Source: Candidatus Muproteobacteria bacterium RIFCSPHIGHO2_01_FULL_65_16
GTDB lineage: Bacteria; Pseudomonadota; Gammaproteobacteria; Acidiferrobacterales; Sulfurifustaceae
DNA length: 5,691 bases
Reading direction: 5' to 3'
Assembly: GCA_001785175.1 (NCBI GenBank)
Contig: MFSY01000119.1
Span: forward strand, 4,680-10,370
Shown: in pieces, positions 1 to 5,396 of the stretch
Layout: each line of letters begins with the position of its first letter
Numbering within the stretch: position 1 is the stretch's first letter
The notes under the pieces: generated by a model
What the model was told of the DNA's origin: nothing
What the model saw: the letters and a program-made list of their open reading frames with translations, nothing else
Database searches by the model: none
Made by a program: the position numbers and the translations under genes

Positions 1-239
1 CAGGCATCGGGCCCGGCGGTGGCCAGGTCGAGCGGGATCAGGGCCGGTTTCGGCGCGCCGCTTGCTTCGATCGCGTCATATACCGCTTCCAGTTTCACCG
101 CCGTGCGCCCGAGCAGGATCAGGCTCGCGCCGTGCGCGGCGAAACCCAGCGCCGCCGCGCGCCCGATGCCGGCGCCGGCGCCGGTGACCAGAACAATGCG
201 GCCGGCGAGCAGATCTTTACGTGGGATGTAATTTTTCAT
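1..239 (-). CDS. yciK: YciK-type SDR family oxidoreductase, N-terminal part
   Basis: The reading frame starts at ATG 239-237 and runs off the left edge, giving 79 residues of what is normally a protein of about 250. It begins MKNYIPRKDLLAGRIVLVTG, which closely follows the start of E. coli YciK as I remember it. The Rossmann dinucleotide-binding motif TGAGAGIG is at residues 19-26. LLGR at 42-45 has an Arg after the second strand, typical of NADP preference, and the adenine-ring-contacting DL pair is at 71-72. The catalytic Tyr-x-x-x-Lys lies outside the window. Family members are cytoplasmic NAD(P)-dependent oxidoreductases; the substrate of YciK is not well established. No clear Shine-Dalgarno sequence precedes the ATG: a repeat element begins only 11 nt upstream. 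The family is near certain; the yciK name rests on the N-terminal resemblance. Confidence 0.85.
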   Translation of the reverse strand, partial: MKNYIPRKDLLAGRIVLVTGAGAGIGRAAALGFAAHGASLILLGRTAVKLEAVYDAIEASGAPKPALIPLDLATAGPDA

Positions 240-250
240 GTTTCTGTTGA

Positions 251-392
251 GGGAACCTCTAAATATTGCCTCTCATGTAGGTTGGGTTAAGCCGCGTAAG
301 CGGCGAACCCAACAAAATCATATTATCTGGCGCTGTTCGGTGGATTCGCTGCGCTTAATCCACCCTACATTTTTGAATTTTTAGAGGCTCCC
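251..392. mobile_element. MITE-like element with an internal inverted REP pair (copy 1)
   Basis: This 142-bp non-coding element is bounded by GGGAACCTCTAAA (251-263) and the reverse complement of GGGAGCCTCTAAA (380-392), a 13-bp terminal inverted repeat with one mismatch. TTGA occurs directly on both sides (247-250 and 393-396), consistent with a 4-bp target-site duplication. Inside are two hairpins in opposite orientation. The first has foot GTAG (277-280) and stem GTTGGGTT/AACCCAAC (281-288/306-313) with an inner GCCGC/GCGGC. The second has stem GGTGGATT/AATCCACC (339-346/357-364) ending in CTAC (365-368). A GTAG foot next to a palindrome, in head-to-head pairs, is the hallmark of REP/BIME sequences moved by RAYT (TnpA_REP) transposases. 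The second copy is at 2789-2931; positions 279-375 are identical to 2818-2914. No transposase is encoded. Confidence 0.75.
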
Positions 393-410
393 TTGATTCA
401 CAAAGGTAAA

Positions 411-429
411 CCCCCGGCTCTGCCGGGGG
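411..429 (-). terminator. Terminator-like hairpin at the end of the hpn gene cluster
   Basis: CCCCCGGC (411-418) and GCCGGGGG (422-429) form a perfect 8-bp, all-G/C stem around a 3-nt loop. Read on the minus strand, the stem is followed by TTTACCTTTG, a moderate U-rich run; on the plus strand no T run follows. It therefore fits an intrinsic terminator for minus-strand transcription, 146 nt after the hpnE stop and 9 nt after the stop of the small ORF at 438-578. It would separate the hpn genes from the yciK-like gene. The U tract is interrupted, so efficiency is uncertain. Confidence 0.6.
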
Positions 430-437
430 TCGGTTAA

Positions 438-578
438 CTATCCGATGCTTTTCTTTGCGCCCTTCGTGCTGTACAGGGACGTACGAATGTCGCGCGAGAC
501 AGGATGTCGGGAGCGACCGTCTTTGCGGCAAATAATCATACTTAAATCAGCTTCCATAACCGCTGTTTTTAGACTCAT
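438..578 (-). CDS. Possible 46-residue small protein overlapping the hpnE stop
   Basis: An open frame starts at ATG 578-576, overlapping the hpnE stop codon (577-575) as ATGA, and ends at TAG 440-438. It has 46 codons and begins MSLKTAVMEADLSMIICRKD. In-frame internal ATGs lie at 557-555 and 539-537. The product is basic, with no membrane segment, and I recognise no family. In favour: the stop-start overlap copies the hpnD-hpnE junction, and a terminator-like hairpin follows at once. Against: G/C at third positions is about 52%, far below the neighbouring genes; no Shine-Dalgarno sequence is evident; and the central DNA could be part of a dispersed repeat that happens to be open. Two cysteine-free termini and a single Cys (residue 17) give no motif. 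Treat as a candidate only. Confidence 0.3.
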   Translation of the reverse strand: MSLKTAVMEADLSMIICRKDGRSRHPVSRDIRTSLYSTKGAKKSIG

Positions 579-1894
579 GGCGCGCGTCGCTCCTGCTTCA
601 GGATGCGCCGCGCGCAGATAAGGCCGCTGCGCACCGCGCCCTCGAGCGTGCTCGGATAGCCGGTGGCGGTGTAATCCCCGGCGAGCCAGAGCCCCTTTAT
701 ATTGGTCGCGTGGCCGGGACGATAACGGTCCACGCCGGGAACGGCGGAAATGGTGGCGCGCCGTTCGCGGATGACCTTGACCGCGAGCGGTTGCGGCCAG
801 CCGGGGAATATCCTGGCGATTTCGCGCTGGATGTGCCCGGACAGCGCCTCGTTATTCATGACAATGTGCGGTCCCGGACCGCTGATGACGGCGGCGATCA
901 GCCCGCCGCGGCCCGTCAGCCGTCCATGGTCGAACAGCCACTGCACCGTGGCGTCGAGCACGCCCAGAAAATCCCGCCCCAGCGTCACCGACTCGGGATA
1001 TTGCAGATAGGCGGTGCAGATCGGCTCGGCCGAAAGCGCGCCGAGCCGTTCCACGGTCTCCGCCAGCGGGGCGTGTTCGCGCAACAGATTCAGGCATGCC
1101 TCGGGCGGCGTGGCGACGATTACATGCTCGGCCGCGAGCGGCTCGTCGCGGACCATGACGCCGGTGACGGCGCCGTGCTCGATGCCGACGGCGTGGGCGC
1201 GCGCCGCCAGGCGCACGCTGCCGCCGCGGCTCTCGATGAAGTCCAGCGCCGGTCGCGGCAGGCACTCGCCGAGATCCTTGACCGGCAACAGCAGGTCGGA
1301 ATCGTGGCGCGCGCCGAAGAAGGCGTCCCGCAGCACACGCAGGAACAGGCGGGTCGAGGCGCGCGCGATCGGTGTGTTCAGCGCCGCCAGACACAGCGGT
1401 TGCCACAGGGCGCGCGTCTCGGCGCCGTGTTGCCCGCAGCGTTCGAGATAGTCGGCGAGCGGAACATCGGGCGCGACCTCGAACTTGTCGGCCCGCGCGC
1501 GTCGCAGGAAGCGCAGCGCGGCCAGGCGCGCGCCCCACTCCAGGCCGCGCGCCGTAAGCAGGCCCGCCAGCAGGTGCAGCGGCGCCGGCAGCGGGAGGGC
1601 GTTGACGCCGACATGCTCGCCGCCCGGGTTGCGCAGCACCAGGCTGAGCGGCAGCCGCCGGAAGACATCGGCCTCCCGGACGCCCATTGCGCGCAGCACG
1701 GCGAGCACCGAATGGTAGGCCCCGAGCAGCAGGTGCTGACCGTTGTCAACGTGGTTCGGACCGAAACGCACCCCACGCGCCCGCCCGCCGAGCTGGCGCG
1801 TGGCCTCGAGGACGGTGACCTTTGCGCCGTGGCGCACCAGCTCGACGGCGGCGGCCAGCCCGGCCCAACCGCCGCCGATGACGATGACGTTCAT
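575..1894 (-). CDS. hpnE: Hydroxysqualene dehydroxylase (FAD-dependent) HpnE
   Basis: This 439-residue flavoprotein belongs to the amine oxidase/phytoene desaturase superfamily. In characterised hopanoid producers HpnE uses FAD and a reductant to turn hydroxysqualene into squalene. The N-terminal dinucleotide-binding fold is clear: GGGWAG at residues 7-12, the ribose-binding Glu at 30 in VTVLEA, then LGGRAR at 35-40. The C-terminal FAD-contacting segment GLWLAGDYTATGYPSTLEGA starts at about residue 401, as in this family. The length fits HpnE (usually about 420-450). The ATG at 1894-1892 overlaps the hpnD stop as ATGA, so translation is probably coupled. The preceding hpnD and hpnC genes identify the pathway and distinguish it from carotenoid desaturases. 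The protein is likely peripheral at the inner membrane, where its substrate resides. Confidence 0.95.
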   Translation of the reverse strand: MNVIVIGGGWAGLAAAVELVRHGAKVTVLEATRQLGGRARGVRFGPNHVDNGQHLLLGAYHSVLAVLRAMGVREADVFRRLPLSLVLRNPGGEHVGVNALPLPAPLHLLAGLLTARGLEWGARLAALRFLRRARADKFEVAPDVPLADYLERCGQHGAETRALWQPLCLAALNTPIARASTRLFLRVLRDAFFGARHDSDLLLPVKDLGECLPRPALDFIESRGGSVRLAARAHAVGIEHGAVTGVMVRDEPLAAEHVIVATPPEACLNLLREHAPLAETVERLGALSAEPICTAYLQYPESVTLGRDFLGVLDATVQWLFDHGRLTGRGGLIAAVISGPGPHIVMNNEALSGHIQREIARIFPGWPQPLAVKVIRERRATISAVPGVDRYRPGHATNIKGLWLAGDYTATGYPSTLEGAVRSGLICARRILKQERRAP

Positions 1895-2754
1895 GCGCGG
1901 GCGAACCCCCGCGCGCGGCGCAGCTCCCGCCGCCTGGTCTTCCAGGCGATCCAGAGCTTGCGCATGGGGTTGAGGATGGTCTTGCGATCGAGGACGCGGA
2001 AACCGTCGTCGCGGATGGCGGCGAGCGTCGCCTGATAGATCGCCGCCATGATCAGGCTCGGCAATTGCCGCGACCGGTCGGCGTCGGGGAGGGACTGCAT
2101 GGCCCGGTTATAGTAGGAAAAGGCGCGCTCCGTTTCAAACGCCATCAGATTCCTGAAATTTTCGCTTTCGCTTCCGTTCAGAATGTCCGCGGTCGTCATG
2201 CCGAAACGCCGCAGGTCTTCTTGCGGCAGATAGATGCGGTCCCGGCGCGCGTCCTCGCCCACGTCGCGGATGATATTCGTCAGTTGGAAGGCGACGCCGA
2301 GGTCCTCGGCGAACTCGCGCGTGGCCGGCTGCGTGTAGCCGAAGATGGCGGCGGACAACAGCCCCACCACGGACGCCACGCGATGGCAGTAAAGCCGCAG
2401 GTCGTCGAAGGTCGCGTAGCGCACCGCAGTGAGGTCCATCTCCATGCCGACGATGACATCGAGGAAATGTTCCAGCGGCAGCCTGTAATCCGCGATCGGA
2501 CGCGCGAGCGCCAGACTCACCGGGTGGCTGGCATTGCCGCGGAAGGCCGCCTCGATCTCGCCGCGCCACCAGTCGAGCTTGGCGCGCGCCACCGCGACGT
2601 CGCGGCATTCGTCGGCGATGTCGTCCACCTCGCGGCAGAAGGCGTAGAGCGCGGTGATGGCCGCGCGTTTCTCCGGCGGCAGGAACAGGAAGCTGTAATA
2701 GAAACTGGAGCCGCTGGCGCCGGCCTTTTGCTGACAGTATTGATCGGGCGTCAT
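1891..2754 (-). CDS. hpnD: Presqualene diphosphate synthase HpnD
   Basis: This 287-residue all-helical trans-isoprenyl diphosphate synthase of the squalene/phytoene synthase family is predicted to condense two farnesyl diphosphates to presqualene diphosphate. Two Mg-binding aspartate motifs are visible: DDIADE at residues 44-49 and NIIRDVGED at 160-168, followed by DRIYLP at 172-177. The GSSFYYSFLFLP stretch at 15-26 and YCHRVASVVG at 122-131 are typical of HpnD. The start was placed at ATG 2754-2752, giving MTPDQYCQQKAGASGSSFYY, a normal family N-terminus. A longer in-frame start at 2799 would translate a heptamer repeat and the end of a mobile element, so it was rejected. No good Shine-Dalgarno sequence is seen. 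The gene overlaps hpnE by 4 nt and is separated from hpnC by 281 nt of repeats. Confidence 0.95.
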   Translation of the reverse strand: MTPDQYCQQKAGASGSSFYYSFLFLPPEKRAAITALYAFCREVDDIADECRDVAVARAKLDWWRGEIEAAFRGNASHPVSLALARPIADYRLPLEHFLDVIVGMEMDLTAVRYATFDDLRLYCHRVASVVGLLSAAIFGYTQPATREFAEDLGVAFQLTNIIRDVGEDARRDRIYLPQEDLRRFGMTTADILNGSESENFRNLMAFETERAFSYYNRAMQSLPDADRSRQLPSLIMAAIYQATLAAIRDDGFRVLDRKTILNPMRKLWIAWKTRRRELRRARGFARA

Positions 2755-2766
2755 GTTGAAAGGCGG

Positions 2767-2787
2767 TGATTGGTGACTGGTGATTAG
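2767..2787. repeat. Short heptanucleotide tandem repeat (TGATTGG type)
   Basis: Three 7-bp units follow one another: TGATTGG (2767-2773), TGACTGG (2774-2780) and TGATTAG (2781-2787). The array sits between the hpnD start and the right-hand mobile element copy, 12 nt upstream of the hpnD ATG. It resembles the short tandemly repeated heptanucleotides known from cyanobacterial and other genomes. No function is implied. Confidence 0.6.
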
Positions 2788-2788
2788 T

Positions 2789-2931
2789 GGGAACCTCAAA
2801 AAAATTGTCTCTCATGCAGGTTGGGTTAAGCCGCGTAAGCGGCGAACCCAACAAAATCATATTATCTGGCGCTGTTCGGTGGATTCGCTGCGCTTAATCC
2901 ACCCTACATTTTTGGATTTTTAGAGGCTCCC
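2789..2931. mobile_element. MITE-like element with an internal inverted REP pair (copy 2)
   Basis: This is the second copy, 143 bp, in the same orientation as 251-392 and identical to it over 97 bp (2818-2914 against 279-375). The right terminus is the reverse complement of GGGAGCCTCTAAAAA (2917-2931), exactly as in copy 1. The left terminus has drifted to GGGAACCTCAAAA (2789-2801). The left REP foot is GCAG (2816-2819) instead of GTAG, while the right CTAC (2904-2907) is intact. The flanks TAGT (2785-2788) and TAGC (2932-2935) match in three of four bases, so a target duplication is possible but degraded. It lies between hpnC and hpnD, with its edge 34 nt upstream of the hpnD start. Confidence 0.75.
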
Positions 2932-2939
2932 TAGCCCAA

Positions 2940-3011
2940 GTAGGTTGGGTTGAGCGAAGCGAAACCCAACAAATTGTTGGGTTACGGCGCTTCGCGCCTG
3001 ACCCAACCTAC
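2940..3011. repeat. REP-like inverted pair (BIME-like), third locus
   Basis: The outer arms GTAGGTTGGGT (2940-2950) and ACCCAACCTAC (3001-3011) are perfect reverse complements. Within them are two separate hairpins: GTTGGGTT/AACCCAAC (2944-2951/2963-2970), and GTTGGGTT at 2976-2983 against GACCCAAC at 3000-3007 with an inner GGCGC/GCGCC. The layout is GTAG-hairpin, 5-nt AT spacer, hairpin-CTAC, the same architecture as inside the two mobile elements but without their GGGAACC ends. It starts 8 nt after copy 2 ends and stops 24 nt before the hpnC stop codon. Confidence 0.75.
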
Positions 3012-3035
3012 ATTGAAACCATTTTGAGATAGGTT

Positions 3036-3884
3036 CTAATCACGGGTCACTGCTGTTACCAGCATTCTAACCCAGTCGAGCCGCGTCAGGCGCGTGCCGC
3101 CGCCGGCCCCGGCGTTCCACCGGCGCAGCCGCGCGAGCACCCGCGCGCCGCCGGCGCGTATCAGGCGCGCTTCCAGGCCGACGCGGCCGGGCAGCGCCTT
3201 CCCGAGCGGCGCGCCGGCGTCGAGGAACTCGCGTGCGCGATCGAGCTGGAGATCAATCAGCGCGCGCCACGCCCCGTCGCGGCGCCGTTGCCGGATCTGG
3301 TCCTCGGTCACGCCGAAGCGCCGCATTTCGTCCAGCGGCAGATAGATGCGGTCCTTGGCGAGATCGGCCTCGATGTCCTGCAAAAAATTGACGAGCTGCA
3401 AGCCGGTGCAGAGCGAATCGGACGCGGCCCGGTTCGGCTCCGTGTCCCGCCGGAACAGTCTGAGCAGCAGCCGCCCGACGGGGTTGGCGGAGCGGCGGCA
3501 ATATTCGCGCAGCTCGGAAAAGTCGTTATAGCGCTTTTTGATCACATCCTGGCGGAAGGCCGCCAGCAGATCATCGAACGGCTCGAGGGGCAGATCAAAA
3601 TCGCCGATAATCTCCGCCAGGGCGGCGAACAAGGGATCAGCCGCGGTTTCCCCACGGCGCAGCGCGTCCAATTCGCGCGCATACTCATCGAGCCGCGCCA
3701 GGCGCGCGCCGGCGCCGAGCTCGCCCTCGTCGGCGATGTCGTCGGCGGTCCGGGCGAAGGCGTAGATGACGGCCACGGGGCGGCGCAGGCGGCGCGGCAG
3801 CAGCCGTGAGGCGATGGGAAAGTTCTCGTAATGGCGGCGCGCCTGATCCTCGACCCGGCGCACCGCGGCCCGGGTGCGCGGCAT
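3036..3884 (-). CDS. hpnC: Hydroxysqualene synthase HpnC
   Basis: This 282-residue member of the squalene/phytoene synthase family is predicted to convert presqualene diphosphate, made by HpnD, into hydroxysqualene. It carries HYENFPIASRLLPRRLR at residues 18-34, typical of HpnC, the first aspartate motif DDIADEG at 48-54, YCRRSANPVGRLLL at 128-141, and the second motif NFLQDIEAD at 166-174 followed by DRIYLP at 178-183. The ATG at 3884-3882 was chosen; a TTG at 3902-3900 six codons upstream is also possible, and a TGA lies in frame just before it. AGGG lies too close to that TTG and too far from the ATG to decide. The gene is the first of the hpnC-hpnD-hpnE series and is divergent from the small gene at 3958. 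Confidence 0.94.
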   Translation of the reverse strand: MPRTRAAVRRVEDQARRHYENFPIASRLLPRRLRRPVAVIYAFARTADDIADEGELGAGARLARLDEYARELDALRRGETAADPLFAALAEIIGDFDLPLEPFDDLLAAFRQDVIKKRYNDFSELREYCRRSANPVGRLLLRLFRRDTEPNRAASDSLCTGLQLVNFLQDIEADLAKDRIYLPLDEMRRFGVTEDQIRQRRRDGAWRALIDLQLDRAREFLDAGAPLGKALPGRVGLEARLIRAGGARVLARLRRWNAGAGGGTRLTRLDWVRMLVTAVTRD

Positions 3885-3947
3885 AATAATATTAGTAGTC
3901 AAGACCCTGGTTCATGGTTATGATTTTTGCCAGACAAGTGTTATAGC

Positions 3948-3952
3948 AGGAG
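3948..3952 (+). promoter_or_regulatory. Ribosome binding site of the small membrane protein gene
   Basis: AGGAG lies 5 nt before ATG 3958-3960. It is the best Shine-Dalgarno sequence in the window, and it fixes the start here rather than at an in-frame ATG at 3874 that would overlap hpnC. Confidence 0.75.
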
Positions 3953-3957
3953 CCGAC

Positions 3958-4173
3958 ATGAAGAAATACATCACCGGTTTTATCATTGGCGCCATAGTCG
4001 CCTTCCCGCTGGGCATAAACTTCGGCAAGGACGTGCCGCTGTTCAGCAACCCCTTCGCCGCCAAGCCCGATATCCCCGACCGCGTCATCGAACGGACCGG
4101 CAAGACGCTGGATGACGCCAAGGAAGCGATCCACGAGGCCACCAAGCCGATGCAGGATAGGTTTAGAAGATAG
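3958..4173 (+). CDS. Small single-span membrane protein of unknown function
   Basis: This is the only well-supported plus-strand gene, 71 residues, with AGGAG 5 nt before its ATG. The N-terminus MKKYITGFIIGAIVAFPLGI has two Lys followed by an uninterrupted hydrophobic stretch (about residues 5-21), which could be a membrane anchor or an uncleaved signal; no clear lipobox or cleavage site follows. A Pro-rich linker (residues 27-41, with PLFSNPF and KPDIPD) leads to a charged, probably helical tail from about 41 to 70. The plan loosely resembles YtxH-like small membrane proteins, but I do not recognise the family. It is divergent from hpnC with 73 nt between starts and convergent with the diguanylate cyclase gene. 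Base composition is like its neighbours. A link to hopanoid synthesis is suggested only by position. Confidence 0.8.
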   Translation: MKKYITGFIIGAIVAFPLGINFGKDVPLFSNPFAAKPDIPDRVIERTGKTLDDAKEAIHEATKPMQDRFRR

Positions 4174-4176
4174 CCA

Positions 4177-4204
4177 CAAGCTACAAGCTGCAAGCCGCAA
4201 GCTA
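4177..4204. repeat. Heptanucleotide tandem repeat (CAAGCTN type), left array
   Basis: Four 7-bp units are contiguous: CAAGCTA (4177-4183), CAAGCTG (4184-4190), CAAGCCG (4191-4197) and CAAGCTA (4198-4204). The array begins 3 nt after the stop of the small membrane protein gene. A second array of the same family in inverse orientation closes the same intergenic gap at 4341-4371. Confidence 0.7.
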
Positions 4205-4238
4205 TAAACCTAAGGTGCCTCGGATTAAGCACCGATTC

Positions 4239-4308
4239 GTCATTCCGGCGCAAGCCGGAATCCAGAAAATTCATAAACTTCCCGGACCACGACTTTCGCC
4301 GGGGTGAC
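4239..4308. repeat. Inverted pair of ATTCC-hairpin repeats
   Basis: The left unit (4239-4265) contains the perfect hairpin ATTCCGGC (4242-4249), loop GCAA, GCCGGAAT (4254-4261). The right unit (4282-4308), read on the opposite strand, starts GTCACCCCGGCGAAAG and matches the left unit at 19 of 27 positions. The left unit resembles the dRS3 class of repeats (ATTCC-spacer-GGAAT) best known from Neisseria. The right copy has lost much of its own palindrome. The pair is centred between two convergent genes and could act at RNA level as a bidirectional transcript end, but neither side has a good U tract. Confidence 0.65.
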
Positions 4309-4340
4309 TTGCTCAGAGATTTCCCAACTTGGGAGCTTTT

Positions 4341-4371
4341 GCTTGAAGCTTGCAGCTTGAAGCTTGCAGCT
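4341..4371. repeat. Heptanucleotide tandem repeat (CAAGCTN type), inverted right array
   Basis: On the minus strand this reads as alternating CAAGCTG and CAAGCTT heptamers, the same family as 4177-4204 but inverted. It ends 2 nt before the stop codon of the diguanylate cyclase gene. On the plus strand the last AGCT-TGC-AGCT followed by T5 (4361-4375) is a weak hairpin, too short for a confident terminator. Confidence 0.65.
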
Positions 4372-4373
4372 TT

Positions 4374-5360
4374 TTAAGCCACAAAACTCGATTTACCCTC
4401 GTTGTTGACGCAGATGCGGTTGCGGCCGTTCTTCTTGGCGAGATAGAGTCGCTGGTCCGCGATCTTCAAAAGTCCCTCGATGGTGTCCGTCTGCTCGGCC
4501 TCATAGGACGCGATGCCGATGCTGATCGTGACCGTGACCGTGACCGATCGCCCGTCGAGGACGAACTTCCGCTTCTCGACGGCGGCGCGGATGCTCTCCG
4601 CGAGCACCGCCGCGCCGAGGCGGTTGGTGCTCGGCAGCAGCAGGGCGAACTCCTCGCCGCCGATGCGCGCCACGCTGTCCTCGGCGCGCGTGGCGCCGTC
4701 GAGGATGCGCGCGACGGCGACCAGGACCTCGTCGCCGGCGTCGTGCCCGTGGGTGTCATTGATGTTCTTGAAGTGATCTATGTCCGCCAGGATCACGGAC
4801 AGCGAGGTGTTGTAGCGCCGGGCCAGGGCCAGGTGCTTCTCGCCGTTTTCATTGAACGCGCGCCGGTTCTTCAGCCCGGTCAGCGGGTCGGTCGTGGCCT
4901 GCTCGGCCAGCAGCTTGCGGTTCGCCTCCAGCTCGCGGATCGTGCGCGCGAGCCGGTAGTGCACGTTGACCCGCGCCTGCAGCTCCATCTCGTCTATCGG
5001 TTTGTAGATGAAGTCGTTCGCGCCGTTGAGAAACGCGAGGTTGCGGTCAACGTTGTCGTCGGCCGTGGTCATGATGATCACGGGTGTGTTTTTGAGGTGC
5101 GCGTCCTCGACCTTGCGGATCTTGACCAGCAGCTGGTGACCGCTCAGACGGGGCATGTTGATGTCGGTGATGACGAGGTCTATCTCCGGGTGCTTGGTGA
5201 GCAGCTCCCAGGCCTCGACCCCGTCCTTGGCGTGCAGCAGGCGGTAATGGCCGGCGAGGTAGCGGGATAGCATGGCCACGGTCGTCTTCGAATCCTCGAC
5301 CAGGAGGATGATCGGCAACGCCGCCGGTTCGGCCGGAGCATCCGTGTTCGTGGATTCCAT
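4374..5360 (-). CDS. Response regulator diguanylate cyclase (REC-GGEEF)
   Basis: This 328-residue protein joins a receiver domain (about residues 16-130) to a GGDEF domain (about 155-322) and is predicted to make cyclic di-GMP from two GTP when phosphorylated. Receiver residues visible with the ATG start are the acidic pair E22-D23, phosphoacceptor D66 in DLVITDINMP, T99 and K120 in FIYKPID. DPLTGLKNRRAF at 158-169 opens the cyclase domain, and the active-site GGEEF is at 234-238. RAED at 225-228 is the canonical RxxD inhibitory site, so product feedback is expected. A predicted helix (about 125-157) links the domains, as in PleD/WspR-like enzymes. The ATG at 5360-5358 was used; a TTG at 5387 with GGA 7 nt upstream would add nine residues. 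No partner histidine kinase is in the window. Confidence 0.95.
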   Translation of the reverse strand: MESTNTDAPAEPAALPIILLVEDSKTTVAMLSRYLAGHYRLLHAKDGVEAWELLTKHPEIDLVITDINMPRLSGHQLLVKIRKVEDAHLKNTPVIIMTTADDNVDRNLAFLNGANDFIYKPIDEMELQARVNVHYRLARTIRELEANRKLLAEQATTDPLTGLKNRRAFNENGEKHLALARRYNTSLSVILADIDHFKNINDTHGHDAGDEVLVAVARILDGATRAEDSVARIGGEEFALLLPSTNRLGAAVLAESIRAAVEKRKFVLDGRSVTVTVTISIGIASYEAEQTDTIEGLLKIADQRLYLAKKNGRNRICVNNEGKSSFVA

Positions 5361-5396
5361 TGCTGTCTGCGTCAAGTTGGCCTGCAATACTTTATC

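Noticed and set aside
710..2035. Long plus-strand open frame of 441 codons opposite hpnE and hpnD
   Set aside because: It is the antisense shadow of two well-conserved genes in GC-rich DNA; the product has no recognisable domain and is rich in Arg, Gln and Ala.
2065..2769. Plus-strand open frame of 234 codons opposite hpnD
   Set aside because: It is antisense to a gene with clear aspartate motifs, with no family resemblance of its own.
2755..2860. Upstream starts for hpnD reaching into the repeats
   Set aside because: The added residues are translations of the heptamer array and element end; the family N-terminus starts at 2754.
3874..3957. Longer start for the small membrane protein gene
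   Set aside because: It would overlap the start of hpnC and put a non-hydrophobic segment before the anchor; AGGAG at 3948-3952 clearly supports ATG 3958.
3885..3957. Sigma-70 promoters between hpnC and the small membrane protein gene
   Set aside because: Several AT-rich hexamers such as TTGACT and TATAAC exist on the minus strand, but none has a partner at 16-18 nt spacing.
4177..4371. CRISPR-like repeat array
   Set aside because: Units are only 7 bp, contiguous and without spacers, and no cas gene is nearby.
4361..4375. Terminator for the small membrane protein gene (AGCT-TGC-AGCT plus T5)
   Set aside because: The stem is only 4 bp and the T run overlaps the end of the opposing gene; too weak to call.
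4350..5270. Plus-strand open frame of 306 codons opposite the diguanylate cyclase gene
   Set aside because: It is antisense to REC and GGEEF motifs, begins inside a heptamer repeat and has Asp/Arg-rich shadow composition.
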